A stretch of DNA of 64,000 nt from Rhodospirillaceae bacterium (GTDB lineage: Bacteria; Pseudomonadota; Alphaproteobacteria; Thalassobaculales; Thalassobaculaceae). Positions 18,694 through 27,685 of this stretch are shown one piece after another. The position numbers and the translations under genes are program-made. The notes beneath the pieces are model-generated. The model was not told the DNA's origin. It did not search any database and worked only from the letters and a program-made list of their open reading frames with translations. The first letter of the stretch is position 1. Each line of letters starts with the position of its first letter. The stretch lies in assembly GCA_018401495.1 (NCBI GenBank), contig JAGYJX010000042.1, positions 1 to 64,000 on the forward strand, read 5' to 3'.

Positions 18694-20142
18694 TTAGACG
18701 AAGACGAACCAGCCTGACTGCAATTGATCGGCGGTGATCCCGACAAGGCTGAGGGTCTGGCCGGCGCCCAGCGCAATCAAGGTATTGCCGCCGATGCCGG
18801 TGCTGGCGACGGCCTGCAGCTCGGCGAAGCTGTCGATCGAGGTGCCGTTGATGTTCGACTGGATCGCGATCCGGTCGCCGCCGGCGCCGTCGAAATCGGC
18901 GATCACGTCGTTGCCGAACCCGCTGTCGATCACGATGCGGTCGGCCCCGGCACCGCCGACGATCCGGTCCGCGCCGGCACCGCCGACCAGGGTGTCGTCG
19001 CCGTCGCCGCCGAGCAGCGTGTCGTCGCCCGACCCGCCGGACAGGATGTCCGCCCCCTTGCCGCCTTCGAGGCGATCGTTGCCGGCACCGCCGAAAAGCC
19101 GGTCGGCGTCCTGGCCGCCGAACAGCGTGTCGCGATCCTGGCCGCCGTAGAGCGTGTCGTTGCCCTGGTTGCCGTAGACCACGTCGAGGCCCTGGTTGCC
19201 GTAGAGCACGTCGGCCCCGGCGTCGCCCCAGATGGTGTCGCTGCCGTCGTGCCCGAGCACGCGGTCGTCGCCGCCGGCCGCGTGGATGAAATCGTCGCGC
19301 ACGCCGGCGGCGTCGCCGGCCAGCACGTCCGAGGTCTGGCCGCCCCAGATCGGCATGCCGTCGACCTGGGCCGACAAGGAGCCGCGGGAGGACCAGCCGA
19401 TCTGGTGGTAGGTGTTGTCGGCGCTGTCGCGGAACACGAGGTAGTGGTAGCTGCCGTCCGAGCCCTGGGCCGGGTTCAGGATCAGGTCCTCGGTCAGCGT
19501 CCGCGACGACTTGGTCCACCCCGCCGGCAGCACCGCCGCCGCGAACGCCGCCGCCACCTGGGACTGATCGGTCTGCCCGGAGGCGTGCATGATGTACTCG
19601 TTGCCCCACTCGTCGGTGACGAAATGGCGCGTGATGGCGACCGCGCCGGCGCTGCCGGATGCCGCCCCGCCCTCGTTGGCCCAGAACTTCATGTCCTGGG
19701 CCTTGTAGTTGGCGGTCACCTTGACGACCCCGGCGGCGGGCGTGGTCACGAGGTTGCCGGCGTAATAGGTGCTGGTGGCCGAGAGCCCGGAATAGTCGGC
19801 CGCGGTGTACGGCCACATCGCGCTGATCGCCTTCGACATCGCCGCCCAGCTGTAGCCGTCGGACGTCGTGACGTAGGTCGTGACCCCGTCGGGGGCGTCC
19901 GGCGAGGCGATGAAGTGCGACTGGTTGAACTGCAGATTGCGGGTGGTGTTGGCGATGTAGGGCGACGGCGGCTCGTAACCGCCGGCCCAGACCTCAGCGG
20001 AAATCTCGCTGTTACCCGGGACCGCCGGGTCGTCGGCGCTCTTGTAGGTCGCCAGCGGCGCTGACGGGTCGGTCAGGAGCGTGGCGAGATCGATGATCTC
20101 GCGCGCCTCCTCCAGGTTGGTCCACTCGATGTCCGTGCTCAC
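18694..20142 (-). CDS. RTX calcium-binding protein, type I secretion substrate
   Basis: 482 residues from GTG at 20142 with a GGGGG box. Residues 1-285 form a domain that I do not recognise, with no signal peptide. Residues about 290-410 are RTX nonapeptides (GGxGxDxLx; for example '[17 protein letters not shown]') that bind Ca2+ outside the cell. A C-terminal domain 'SGFGNDVIADFDGAGGDRI' follows, ending in 'SGWFVFV'. This small hydrophobic tail resembles type I secretion signals, so export by an ABC/MFP/TolC machine encoded elsewhere is likely. The N-terminal part contains 'RDSADNTYHQIGWSS' but no zinc-protease HExxH motif, so it is not a serralysin. Confidence 0.85.
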   Translation of the reverse strand: MSTDIEWTNLEEAREIIDLATLLTDPSAPLATYKSADDPAVPGNSEISAEVWAGGYEPPSPYIANTTRNLQFNQSHFIASPDAPDGVTTYVTTSDGYSWAAMSKAISAMWPYTAADYSGLSATSTYYAGNLVTTPAAGVVKVTANYKAQDMKFWANEGGAASGSAGAVAITRHFVTDEWGNEYIMHASGQTDQSQVAAAFAAAVLPAGWTKSSRTLTEDLILNPAQGSDGSYHYLVFRDSADNTYHQIGWSSRGSLSAQVDGMPIWGGQTSDVLAGDAAGVRDDFIHAAGGDDRVLGHDGSDTIWGDAGADVLYGNQGLDVVYGNQGNDTLYGGQDRDTLFGGQDADRLFGGAGNDRLEGGKGADILSGGSGDDTLLGGDGDDTLVGGAGADRIVGGAGADRIVIDSGFGNDVIADFDGAGGDRIAIQSNINGTSIDSFAELQAVASTGIGGNTLIALGAGQTLSLVGITADQLQSGWFVFV

Positions 20143-20214
20143 GGCTATCCCCCGCAGGCGCGATTGTCGCTCGGCGTGTCGAGTCTCAGGCGGTCCGGCA
20201 ATTCGAGGCCGGCA

Positions 20215-20763
20215 TCAGGACCGGCCGACCACCGTGCTCCAGTTGCACGGCAGAGGGGTGCGGCCGGTCACCATCGCCTCGGCCTCGCCGCGCTGGGCGG
20301 GGGTGAGGTCGGCCCACAGCGCGCTCGCCGGCTTGCGGGCATCGGCGACGCCGAGGGCCTCGGCCCGCCGCATCCAGGCATAGGCCACCGCCGGCTCGGT
20401 GGTGGTCCCGGCAACCCCCTGGGCCACCCGGCGCAGCACCCGCGCGCCGGAGATCACGTCGCCCGAGTAGATCTCGCCGAGCTTGAGCGCCGCCGGCCCG
20501 TGGTTCTGGGCCGCCGCCTTGCACAGCCAGTCGACCGACTGCGGCGTGTTGTAGAAGCCTTCGCCCTCGTTCAACGAGCAGCACAGCGCCTTGCCGACCT
20601 TGAACTGGGCCTCGGCGTTGCCGGTCTGGGCGGCGGCGATGTTGTTGGACACCGTCACCTTGTCCCGGGCGATGTTGGCGCCCTCGGTGGCGGCGCCGAC
20701 ACACCCGGCCAGTCCCAGAAGCGCGAGCGTGCCGAGCACGCCCGCAGCGCGACGCATGGTCAT
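20215..20763 (-). CDS. Sel1/TPR-like repeat lipoprotein
   Basis: 182 residues from ATG at 20763 (GGGAGGG box). The signal peptide 'GVLGTLALLGLAGC' ends in a lipobox. The mature part has Sel1-like helix pairs: 'GNAEAQFKVGKALCC', 'DWLCKAAAQNHGPAALKLGEIY' and 'AYAWMRRAEALGVADA'. Such proteins mediate protein contacts in the periplasm. It lies 72 bp beyond the RTX start and 118 bp downstream of the peptidoglycan-binding repeat gene, all on the minus strand, so a transcript may join them. No partner is evident. Confidence 0.82.
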   Translation of the reverse strand: MTMRRAAGVLGTLALLGLAGCVGAATEGANIARDKVTVSNNIAAAQTGNAEAQFKVGKALCCSLNEGEGFYNTPQSVDWLCKAAAQNHGPAALKLGEIYSGDVISGARVLRRVAQGVAGTTTEPAVAYAWMRRAEALGVADARKPASALWADLTPAQRGEAEAMVTGRTPLPCNWSTVVGRS

Positions 20764-20880
20764 TGGTTCCCTCCCATTGGCTCCGCCGCAGACAATGGAC
20801 CGGACCGGCGCTCGGCTCAACCGGGCAGAGCGGGTGGAAATCGGGTTGCGGCCCCCACGCCGGATCACCGTGGCACGCCT

Positions 20881-22470
20881 TCAGTTGCCGCCGGCCCGCT
20901 CGATGGTCTTTCGGAAGGCATCGATCAGTTGCTGCACCGACACCTCGGTGGTCCCGGCGGTCGGCGCCTTGGTGCCGGAACTGCGCAGATGCTGCAGCAG
21001 TGCCACGCTTTGCCGGCCGGTGACGACCAGCCCGGCATCCTTCTGATAGGCCTCGATCGCCGCGACGGTCTGGGCGTCGACGGTTCCATCGGCGACGCCG
21101 ACGGAGTATCCCCGGCGCTGCAGGCGACGCTCGATTTCCCGGACGTCGCTCTGCGGGACGTTCTGGGCGTCGGAGGATTCGAGGCTGACCAGCAGCGCCG
21201 CGCTCGCCCGGCCGGTCGATTCGAGGCCCACTTCGCCCTCGTAGGCGCGGATCGCCGCTTCGGTCCGCTCGTCCATGGTCCCGTCGATGGGTCCGACTCG
21301 GAAGTTTCGCCGCGCCAGCTCGGTCTCGACGTTCCAGATCAGGGACGACGCCGTCTCCGAGTCGTTGCGGCCCCCCGAACGGTCGATGTGGTCGAGCAGT
21401 TCAAACGAGGTCCTCCCGTCCTGCCGGATGTCGGCCTGGCGCTGATAGGTCGAGACCGCAAGGCGCGCCTGATCGTCGACGGTGCCGTCGATCGGGCCGA
21501 CGGCGTAGCCGAGCCGGTCGAGCCGGTTCTCGATCTCCCAGACCAACAGGGAGTTGGTCTCGCCGCGGTTGCGCACCGCCGAGGTCTTCAGGCTGGCCAG
21601 GAGAGCCGCGTCGGCCTCGCCGGTTGCGGTCGCCCCGGCATCGCCCTGGAACGACCGGATCGCCGCGCGCAGTTGATCGTCCATGATGCCGTCGAGGTCG
21701 CCGACATAGTAGCCGCGTCGACCCAGCTCGGCTTCCACCTGCGCCAGCGACGTCAGGCTGCCGGCCGCCGGCGACCCACCGGAACCCCCGGCGGTTTCCA
21801 GCGCGGCGAGCAGGCCCTGGGTCGCCTCGCCGGTTTCCGGCAGGCCGGCATCGGCCTGGAAGGCCCGGATCGCGGTGCGCACCCGCGGGCCGGATACCCC
21901 GTCCTCGGGACCGGCCGCGTAGCCGCGCTTGTTCAGCGCCGCCTGCAGACGGGCCACCTCGGCGCGATCCAGCGGACGGCCGGATCCGCTGGTGCCGCCG
22001 ATCCGCAACTGGTCGGACAGGGCGCTGGAGACGTCGCCGGTCACCGGCAGGCCGGCGTCACGCTGGTAGGCGCGGATCGCCGCCACGGTCGCGGCGTCGA
22101 GCGCGCCGCTGATCGTGGAAATGCCGTAGCCGCGCTCGCGCAGCCGCTCCTGGATCTCGGCCACCCGGGCGGAATCGAGGCCTGGCGCGGCTTGCGCCAC
22201 CACCGGGGTCAGGTTTCTCTGCAGGTGATCGTAGAGGCTGCGGCTCGGCTCACCGCTCTGTGGCAGGCCCTTGTCGATCTGATAGGCGCGGATCGCCGTT
22301 CGGGTCTTGCTGCCCATTTGGCCATCCGCCGTGCCGGCGGCGTAGCCGAGTTCGTTCAGCGCCCGCTGAACAGCGTAGACGGAATAGGGCACCTCAGCCG
22401 TCGACGGGGCGGGCACGGCAAACGACATCAGCAGCGCGCTGGCGCCGGCCAGAAGCATACGCTTCGACAT
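20881..22470 (-). CDS. Secreted protein of seven peptidoglycan-binding (PGB_1) repeats
   Basis: 529 residues with a Sec signal peptide (about residues 1-25, ending 'PAPSTAEV'). Seven repeats of 65-75 residues follow, each with the PG_binding_1 pattern 'VQ..L...GY..G..DG......AI..YQ...GL...G'; for instance 'LNELGYAAGTADGQMGSKTR' and 'LQRRGYSVGVADGTVDAQTV'. Short Ser/Gly-rich linkers join them. No amidase, transglycosylase or L,D-transpeptidase domain is visible, so it probably only binds cell wall, as a scaffold. ATG at 22470 has a GGAGGAT box. The spacing between repeats is unusually regular. Confidence 0.88.
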   Translation of the reverse strand: MSKRMLLAGASALLMSFAVPAPSTAEVPYSVYAVQRALNELGYAAGTADGQMGSKTRTAIRAYQIDKGLPQSGEPSRSLYDHLQRNLTPVVAQAAPGLDSARVAEIQERLRERGYGISTISGALDAATVAAIRAYQRDAGLPVTGDVSSALSDQLRIGGTSGSGRPLDRAEVARLQAALNKRGYAAGPEDGVSGPRVRTAIRAFQADAGLPETGEATQGLLAALETAGGSGGSPAAGSLTSLAQVEAELGRRGYYVGDLDGIMDDQLRAAIRSFQGDAGATATGEADAALLASLKTSAVRNRGETNSLLVWEIENRLDRLGYAVGPIDGTVDDQARLAVSTYQRQADIRQDGRTSFELLDHIDRSGGRNDSETASSLIWNVETELARRNFRVGPIDGTMDERTEAAIRAYEGEVGLESTGRASAALLVSLESSDAQNVPQSDVREIERRLQRRGYSVGVADGTVDAQTVAAIEAYQKDAGLVVTGRQSVALLQHLRSSGTKAPTAGTTEVSVQQLIDAFRKTIERAGGN

Positions 22471-22776
22471 TTTCGTAGATCCTCCAGGGCGAGCCGCAAT
22501 CCACGGGTCGCTGACGCGTTCGTCTTTCAGTTTTCAGAAATGACGCGGCAGCACTCGGATTGCGATGGCTTCACCAGATCGGACTATATCTGATTTATTT
22601 AAATATTCAATAATAAACCCAATAATATGTTTGAGACCGTTACTTGTTTGTATTTTACACGTTCAAATCTATCAGATCTTTCCGACGGCGACAGGCCGGC
22701 CGCGCCCAGGGGCGACCACCCGTCGCAGCGCGCCAACCTCTGGCGTCGGTTCGGCGATCCGGCCATTGTCGGGCCG
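22471..22776. promoter_or_regulatory. Divergent intergenic region with AT-rich island
   Basis: 306 bp between the peptidoglycan-binding repeat gene and the chosen regB start. Positions about 22580-22680 are strikingly AT-rich for this genome and contain runs such as TTTATTTAAATATT. This is the likely promoter and binding region for regB and possibly for the reverse gene. The regB frame is open from an ATG at 22627, which has no ribosome-binding site and would add 50 residues of uncharacteristic sequence, so part of this stretch could be coding. Confidence 0.45.
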
Positions 22777-24090
22777 ATGACGATCGACCTCGCAGCGCCC
22801 GGCCCCGACGGTGCCGCCGTCCCCCGGACGGTAGCCGCCCGCACCCTGGCGGCGATCCGCTGGGTGGCCCTCGGCGGCCAAGTCACGACCCTGCTGGTGG
22901 TGCATCTCGGACTCGGCTTTCCGCTGCCGCTGACCCTGGCACTGGCCATCGTCGCCGCCTCTGCCTTGCTGAACCTGACGCTGATGCGACGCCGCCCCGG
23001 GCGTGACCGCTTGAACGAGCGCGAGGCCGCCCTGTACCTCGGCTTCGACATCCTGCAGCTGTCGGCGCTGCTGTTCGTCACCGGCGGGCTCGGCAACCCG
23101 TTCGCGTTGCTGGTCCTGGCGCCGGTGACGGTGTCGGCGACCATCCTGACCCGACGCTCGACCATCCAGCTCTGCGCGGCGGCGATCGTGTGTGTCTCGG
23201 TCCTGGCGTTCGCCCACCTGCCGCTGCCGTGGGTCGAGGAGGGATTTCGGCTTCCGGCCATCTATAAGGCGGGGCTCTGGGTCGCCCTGGTGGTGGCGCT
23301 GGTGTTCAACGCCGCCTACGCGTGGTGGGTGGCCGAGGAAGCGCGCCGGATCTCGGCGGCGCTGGCCGCCACCCAGGACGCGCTCGCCCGCCAGCGGCGT
23401 CTGGCTGCCGTTGGCGCCCTGGCCGCCGCCGCCGCCCATGAACTGGGCAGCCCGCTCGGCACCATCGCGGTGGTGGCGCGCGAGCTGGTTCGCGAGTTGC
23501 CGCCCGACGGCGACCTGGCGGAGGACGCCCGCCTGCTGTTGTCGGAGAGCCAGCGCTGCCGGGACATCCTGGCGAGCCTGTCGCGGCGGTCGGAGCCGGA
23601 GCCGCACACCCCGTTCGCCGAACTACCCTTCGACGCCCTGGTCGAGCAGGCCGCCGAACCGCACCATCGCGACGGGATCGCCGTGATCATCGAGGCGCAC
23701 GGACCGGACGGCACGCCGGTGACGGCGCCCGCGCCGGCGGTCAGGCCGACGCCGGAGCTGCTGCACGGCCTCGGTTCGATCCTGCAGAACGCCGTGCAGT
23801 TCGCGGCCGCCACCGTCGAGGTGACGGTGGCGTGGAACGCCGCCGGTTCGGTGTCGGTCGAAGTCGAGGATGACGGCCCCGGCTTCGCCGCGGCGGTGGT
23901 ATCGCGGCTCGGCGAACCCTACGTCTCGACCCGGGCCAGCCGCGACGGGCACATGGGGCTCGGGCTGTTCATCGCCCGCACCCTGCTGGAACGCACCGGG
24001 GCCGAGATCGGCTTCGCCAACCGCGCCGGCGGCGGCGCCAGGGTCACCGTTCGCTGGCCACAGGTCCCGAGGGCGGAAGCCTCGCGCTGA
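22777..24090 (+). CDS. regB: Redox sensor histidine kinase RegB/PrrB/ActS
   Basis: 437 residues from ATG at 22777 (a longer start at 22627 is possible). Six hydrophobic segments lie in the first 190 residues, with the quinone-sensing loop 'GGLGNPFALLVLAPVTVSAT' characteristic of RegB. The HisKA motif is 'AAAHELGSPLGTIAVV' (His at nt 23437-23439). The redox-active cysteine of the RegB family is present in 'ESQRCRDIL' (nt 23557-23559). HATPase motifs are 'QNAVQF', 'VEDDGPGF' and 'GHMGLGLFIA'. RegB phosphorylates RegA under reducing conditions and controls respiration, CO2/N2 fixation and photosynthesis genes in alphaproteobacteria. The cognate regA follows after 67 bp. Confidence 0.93.
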   Translation: MTIDLAAPGPDGAAVPRTVAARTLAAIRWVALGGQVTTLLVVHLGLGFPLPLTLALAIVAASALLNLTLMRRRPGRDRLNEREAALYLGFDILQLSALLFVTGGLGNPFALLVLAPVTVSATILTRRSTIQLCAAAIVCVSVLAFAHLPLPWVEEGFRLPAIYKAGLWVALVVALVFNAAYAWWVAEEARRISAALAATQDALARQRRLAAVGALAAAAAHELGSPLGTIAVVARELVRELPPDGDLAEDARLLLSESQRCRDILASLSRRSEPEPHTPFAELPFDALVEQAAEPHHRDGIAVIIEAHGPDGTPVTAPAPAVRPTPELLHGLGSILQNAVQFAAATVEVTVAWNAAGSVSVEVEDDGPGFAAAVVSRLGEPYVSTRASRDGHMGLGLFIARTLLERTGAEIGFANRAGGGARVTVRWPQVPRAEASR

Positions 24091-24157
24091 CCATCGGTGG
24101 GGGTAACGCCGGGATTTGGTCAAAGGACTTGATCCTGGCCCTGGTTCGGGACATGTC

Positions 24158-24748
24158 ATGGGCACCATGCCAACCGCCGATGATTCTCCGCCGCCACTGC
24201 CAGCCGCCCTGCCGGCCGGGGCCGACGCGACACTGCTGATTCTCGACGACGACGGGCCACTCAGGATCCGACTGTCGCGAGCCATGGAGCGGCGCGGCTT
24301 CCTGGTGACAGCGGTCGAGAACGTGCGGGAAGGTCTCGCCGCCGCGCGGGCGACGCCGCCGGCCTACGCCATCATCGACCTGCGGCTCGCCGACGGCAGC
24401 GGCCTCGACGTGGTCTCGGCCCTGCGCGACGCCCGGCCGGACGCCCGCATCGTCATGCTGACCGGCTACGGCAACATCGCGACCGCGGTCGCCGCGGTAA
24501 AGGCGGGCGCGATCGACTACCTGCCGAAGCCGGCGGACGCCGACGCCATCACCGCGGCCCTGCTGGATCACGCCGACGCGCTGCCGCCGCCGCCGGAGAA
24601 CCCGATGTCGGCCGACCGGGTCCGCTGGGAGCACATCCAGCGGGTCTATGAGCAGTGCGAGCGGAACGTCTCGGAAACGGCGCGGCGGCTGCGCATGCAT
24701 CGGCGCACGCTGCAGCGGATCCTGGCCAAGCACGCCCCGCGCGGCTGA
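24158..24748 (+). CDS. regA: Response regulator RegA/PrrA/ActR
   Basis: 196 residues from ATG at 24158 (the next ATG at 24167 is also possible). The receiver domain has 'LILDDDGPLR', the phospho-acceptor Asp in 'YAIIDLRLADGSGLDV' (nt 24377-24379), 'MLTGYG' and Lys in 'YLPKPAD'. A Pro-rich linker 'LPPPPENPMSADRVRWEHI' leads to a Fis-type helix-turn-helix 'NVSETARRLRMHRRTLQRI', which is nearly invariant in RegA orthologues. The N-terminal extension of about 30 Pro/Ala-rich residues is longer than usual. It is a global redox regulator paired with the kinase just upstream. Confidence 0.93.
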   Translation: MGTMPTADDSPPPLPAALPAGADATLLILDDDGPLRIRLSRAMERRGFLVTAVENVREGLAAARATPPAYAIIDLRLADGSGLDVVSALRDARPDARIVMLTGYGNIATAVAAVKAGAIDYLPKPADADAITAALLDHADALPPPPENPMSADRVRWEHIQRVYEQCERNVSETARRLRMHRRTLQRILAKHAPRG

Positions 24749-24773
24749 CGCCGGCGCCGGGGCGGGACCCGGT

Positions 24774-26015
24774 TCACCCCACGCGGCTCTCGCTGGTCAG
24801 CAGCTTGTCGATGTAGCGGCCCTGGTACATCGTGATGCCCAGCGACTGGCCGAACCGCACCGCCTCGTCGGAGTCGCAGCGCGCCAGGATGATACGAGCG
24901 CGCCCGCAGCGGTCGATGTGCTCCTTCAGTTCGGCGGTCCGGTTGCCCGACAGATCGTCCGCCATGTCCGGGGACCAGATCAGCTTCAACAGGTCCAGGC
25001 CGAGCCGCTCGCGATCGATGAACTGCAGGGTGAGGTGGTTGAGACCGTCCAGGCAGATCCGGTAGCCGCGCTCGCGCATGAAGTCACGGGCGAACATGTA
25101 GGCGCCCATGTCGCCGAAGATGTCGATCTTCTGGAGCTCGATGACCACGGTGCCGCGGGCGATCGCCTTCAGCGAGGAGTCGAAGTTCAGGAACGGCGGC
25201 GACAGGATGGTGCCGACGTTCAGGTTGATGCTGAACGAACTGGCGATCGAGCTGTCGTCGTTGCGCACCAGCATCGACAGCATGCGGCTGTCCAGGGTCT
25301 GGGTCAGGTGCTGGAACAGCCACAGGTTCGAGGCCAGGTCGAACTCCGGCAGGACCGACTGCTGCAGGTCGGCGATCGAGATGTAGAGCTCGCGGAACAC
25401 CGGCTGGGGCGACTGGTTGCCGGGTGTGATCGCGCACACCGCCTGCCGGCGCATCAGGTTCGACAGATCGGCCCGGCGCAGGAAGTTCTCGAGCTTGCCC
25501 AGCTGTTCGGGATCCAGCGCCTTGCGCGATCCCTTGCTGAGCGCGGAGCCCTTTTCGCTGGCGACGGCCAGCCGGGCCTTGCGCTCCCGCTCGCGGTGCA
25601 TGGACTTGACCATGTCCAGCAACTCGTCGAACTGACTCTCGACGTTGTACCAGGTGCAGAACCGGGCGAGATCCTCTTCCTCGTCGCCCTGGCTCAGCGG
25701 GTCTTCGCTGAACAGGTAGCGGACCTTCATGATCGCCGCGTCGATGTCCTCGATCGCCGCGTCCTTGCAGATGAAGAACAGATCGGAATTCGAGAGGACG
25801 AAGATCTGGCCCTCGTAGTTGTTGGTCATCCCCTCGAAGGTCGCGCTCGCGATCCGGATGTGGTGGTCCTGGCGATTCTGCGGGCGCAGACGGGAAAGGT
25901 GGATGTGCACGGCCATCCGCCCCTCGAGGTTTCGCCCCAGGCGCTGGAGGTAGTCGAGCAGCAGATATTCCTGGCTCGGGCCCCGCGACCTGTTCTGAAT
26001 CTGACTGATCGCCAT
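24774..26015 (-). CDS. Degenerate EAL-domain protein
   Basis: 413 residues, soluble. The N-terminal about 130 residues resemble a non-canonical GGDEF-like or PAS-like domain ('VHIHLSRLRPQNRQ', 'FVLSNSDLFFICKDA'). The C-terminal 210 residues follow the EAL fold: 'SINLNVGTILSPPF', 'TVVIELQKID' in place of the catalytic EAL stretch, 'RICLDGLNHLTL' in place of DDFG, 'LLKLIWSPDM' and 'GITMYQGRYID'. The metal-binding Glu/Asp residues of active phosphodiesterases are mostly absent, so it probably binds c-di-GMP or a protein and does not cleave. It diverges from the exopolysaccharide operon, which suggests a regulatory link. That link is inferred. Confidence 0.75.
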   Translation of the reverse strand: MAISQIQNRSRGPSQEYLLLDYLQRLGRNLEGRMAVHIHLSRLRPQNRQDHHIRIASATFEGMTNNYEGQIFVLSNSDLFFICKDAAIEDIDAAIMKVRYLFSEDPLSQGDEEEDLARFCTWYNVESQFDELLDMVKSMHRERERKARLAVASEKGSALSKGSRKALDPEQLGKLENFLRRADLSNLMRRQAVCAITPGNQSPQPVFRELYISIADLQQSVLPEFDLASNLWLFQHLTQTLDSRMLSMLVRNDDSSIASSFSINLNVGTILSPPFLNFDSSLKAIARGTVVIELQKIDIFGDMGAYMFARDFMRERGYRICLDGLNHLTLQFIDRERLGLDLLKLIWSPDMADDLSGNRTAELKEHIDRCGRARIILARCDSDEAVRFGQSLGITMYQGRYIDKLLTSESRVG

Positions 26016-26289
26016 GGATCTCCCGTCCGTCGGTGCGACGATGTCGGATGCCGGCGCGCCCCACTCGCGCCCAGGATTAAGCTAGCACCGCGCGGTGCTT
26101 GCGTAAACGAGGCCTGAAACGTGGCGGAATTAGATGCAAATCGAGGCGAAATCCACCAAACTCCCGCCGTCGACCGCCCGGCACGCCGTCGGTCGAGATA
26201 ATCTTACCGCGTAAACGAAGTTTTCATCAAATGCTTAGTAGGGTAGGTTAAACCTCTAATTCAGCTGTCGGGACGGAATTGCCCCAACC
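26016..26289. promoter_or_regulatory. Divergent promoter region of the EAL gene and exopolysaccharide operon
   Basis: 274 bp between two divergent starts. The part from about 26190 to 26265 is AT-richer than its surroundings (GATAATCTTACC, GTTTTCATCAAATG, GGTTAAACC) and probably holds the exopolysaccharide promoter. I see no clear sigma-70 or ECF pair that I would assign, and no perfect dyad longer than 6 bp. Confidence 0.4.
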
Positions 26290-27685
26290 ATGACGGTTCA
26301 CCGCACGACGACGCTGCGCCAGCGCGCGCGGCCCCGGTCCGCCCGGTGGCTGGCCACGCTCGGCCTCGCCGTGCTCGCGGTGGTCGGCGCGTCCGGTTCG
26401 GCCGCCGCGCAGATCAGCGAGGCCGAGGAAGAGTCGGTGCAGCGCCGGCCGCGACTCGATCTCGAGAGCTACGGGCTTTCGCTCGACCCGATCGACCGTG
26501 GCGCCCGATCCACCGGCGCGTCGCCGGCCTACGCCTTCACCCGACTGGAAGTCGAGGCCGGGCATGACAGCAACGTCCGGCGCACGGCGACCGGCACGAC
26601 AGCCAGCGGCTTCGCCGTGACCCGCCCCGGCCTGTCGCTGCACCTGGACGGCGAGAACCATCAGAGCGCCGTGACCGGGCAGGCCGCCATCGGGCGCTAC
26701 GGCTCGTCCAGCGGCGACGACTACGAGGACCTCGAGCTGGCGGTCCGCAGCCGGATCGAGATCGACGAGGACGTGGCCGTGGCGCTCAGCGCCGAGGCCG
26801 CCCGCTTCCACGTCGAGCGCGGTTCCGACCTCGACCTCGGAGCCGGCTTCGGGACCCAGACCTACGGCGCCTACGCCGCCGGCGCGCAGGTCGAGTCGAC
26901 GATCTTTCCGGACAACCCGATGTCCGCCACCCTGCGCTCGGAGTGGTACCGCTTCGACGACGTCGACGGCATCGACCGCAGCACCCTCGACCGCTGGATC
27001 GGGCTCGGCAACGCCCGGGTCGGGTTCGCCGCGCGCCGGCGAGGTATCGTTCTTCCTGCAGCCCGGGGTGCAGCGCGTCGACTACACCGACAACGGCGGC
27101 GGCAACACCGACTCCACCCGGCTCGACATCGCGGTCGGCGCGACCTATTCGGGAGGATCGGTCAGCGAGGTGACCGGCTTCGTCGGCGGCTCGCGTCGGT
27201 CCTTCGACCAGGGCGGGACCGAGGCCGAGTACTCGGCGCTGGTCGGCGCGCGGGCGCTCTGGAACGCCACCGACTTGATGACGGTCACCGGCAACCTGTC
27301 GATCTCGAACGAGGATTCCGAACTGTCGGCGGCCAGCAGCGTCACCACCACCGAGCTCGGTTTCGGAGTCGACTACGAAATGCTCGAGCACATCATCCTG
27401 GGCGGCGAGGTCCGCTGGACGGATCTTCGCTACCAGGGCGGGGTCGAGGACGAGCGGCTGCTGGAAGCCGGCCTTCAGGCCCGCTACCTGCTGAACGAAT
27501 ATGCCTATGTCGGCGCCGGCGTCGCCTGGGAGGACCAGTCCTCGAACGACCCGGACAACGAGTACCGGGCGACCGTCGCGTCGCTCCGGCTCGGCGTGAA
27601 GCTGTGCTGCCTTCGCGACACCGTGGTCGAGGAACGCGACGGCCGGCAGCTGCGCCAGGGAGTGGTCAATGGCGTGTTCCGCTGA
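26290..27685 (+). CDS. Outer-membrane beta-barrel protein of exopolysaccharide cluster (BBP2-like), frameshifted
   Basis: About 464 residues after removing one extra base at about nt 27037 (the frame changes before 'GEVSFFLQPGVQ'). A signal peptide (about residues 18-42, ending 'GSAAAQ') precedes a long series of alternating polar/hydrophobic strands with aromatic ends, such as 'LRSEWYRFDDVDG', 'ITGFVGGSRR'-like and 'ILGGEVRWTDLRYQG', as in the putative beta-barrel porin 2 family found in polysaccharide loci. It starts the operon and overlaps the OPX gene by 17 bp. Likely role: the outer-membrane pore through which the polymer leaves, used with the short OPX lipoprotein encoded next. Confidence 0.8.

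Noticed and set aside
18694-20142. Serralysin-type metalloprotease
   Set aside because: RTX repeats and tail are present, but there is no HExxHxxGxxH zinc motif in the N-terminal domain.
24130-24159. A third TGATCC ECF site ahead of regA (24130-24135)
   Set aside because: No TA-type -10 at 18 bases; the hexamer alone is not enough.
24774-26015. Active c-di-GMP phosphodiesterase
   Set aside because: The EAL and DDFG catalytic motifs are replaced, so only binding is plausible.
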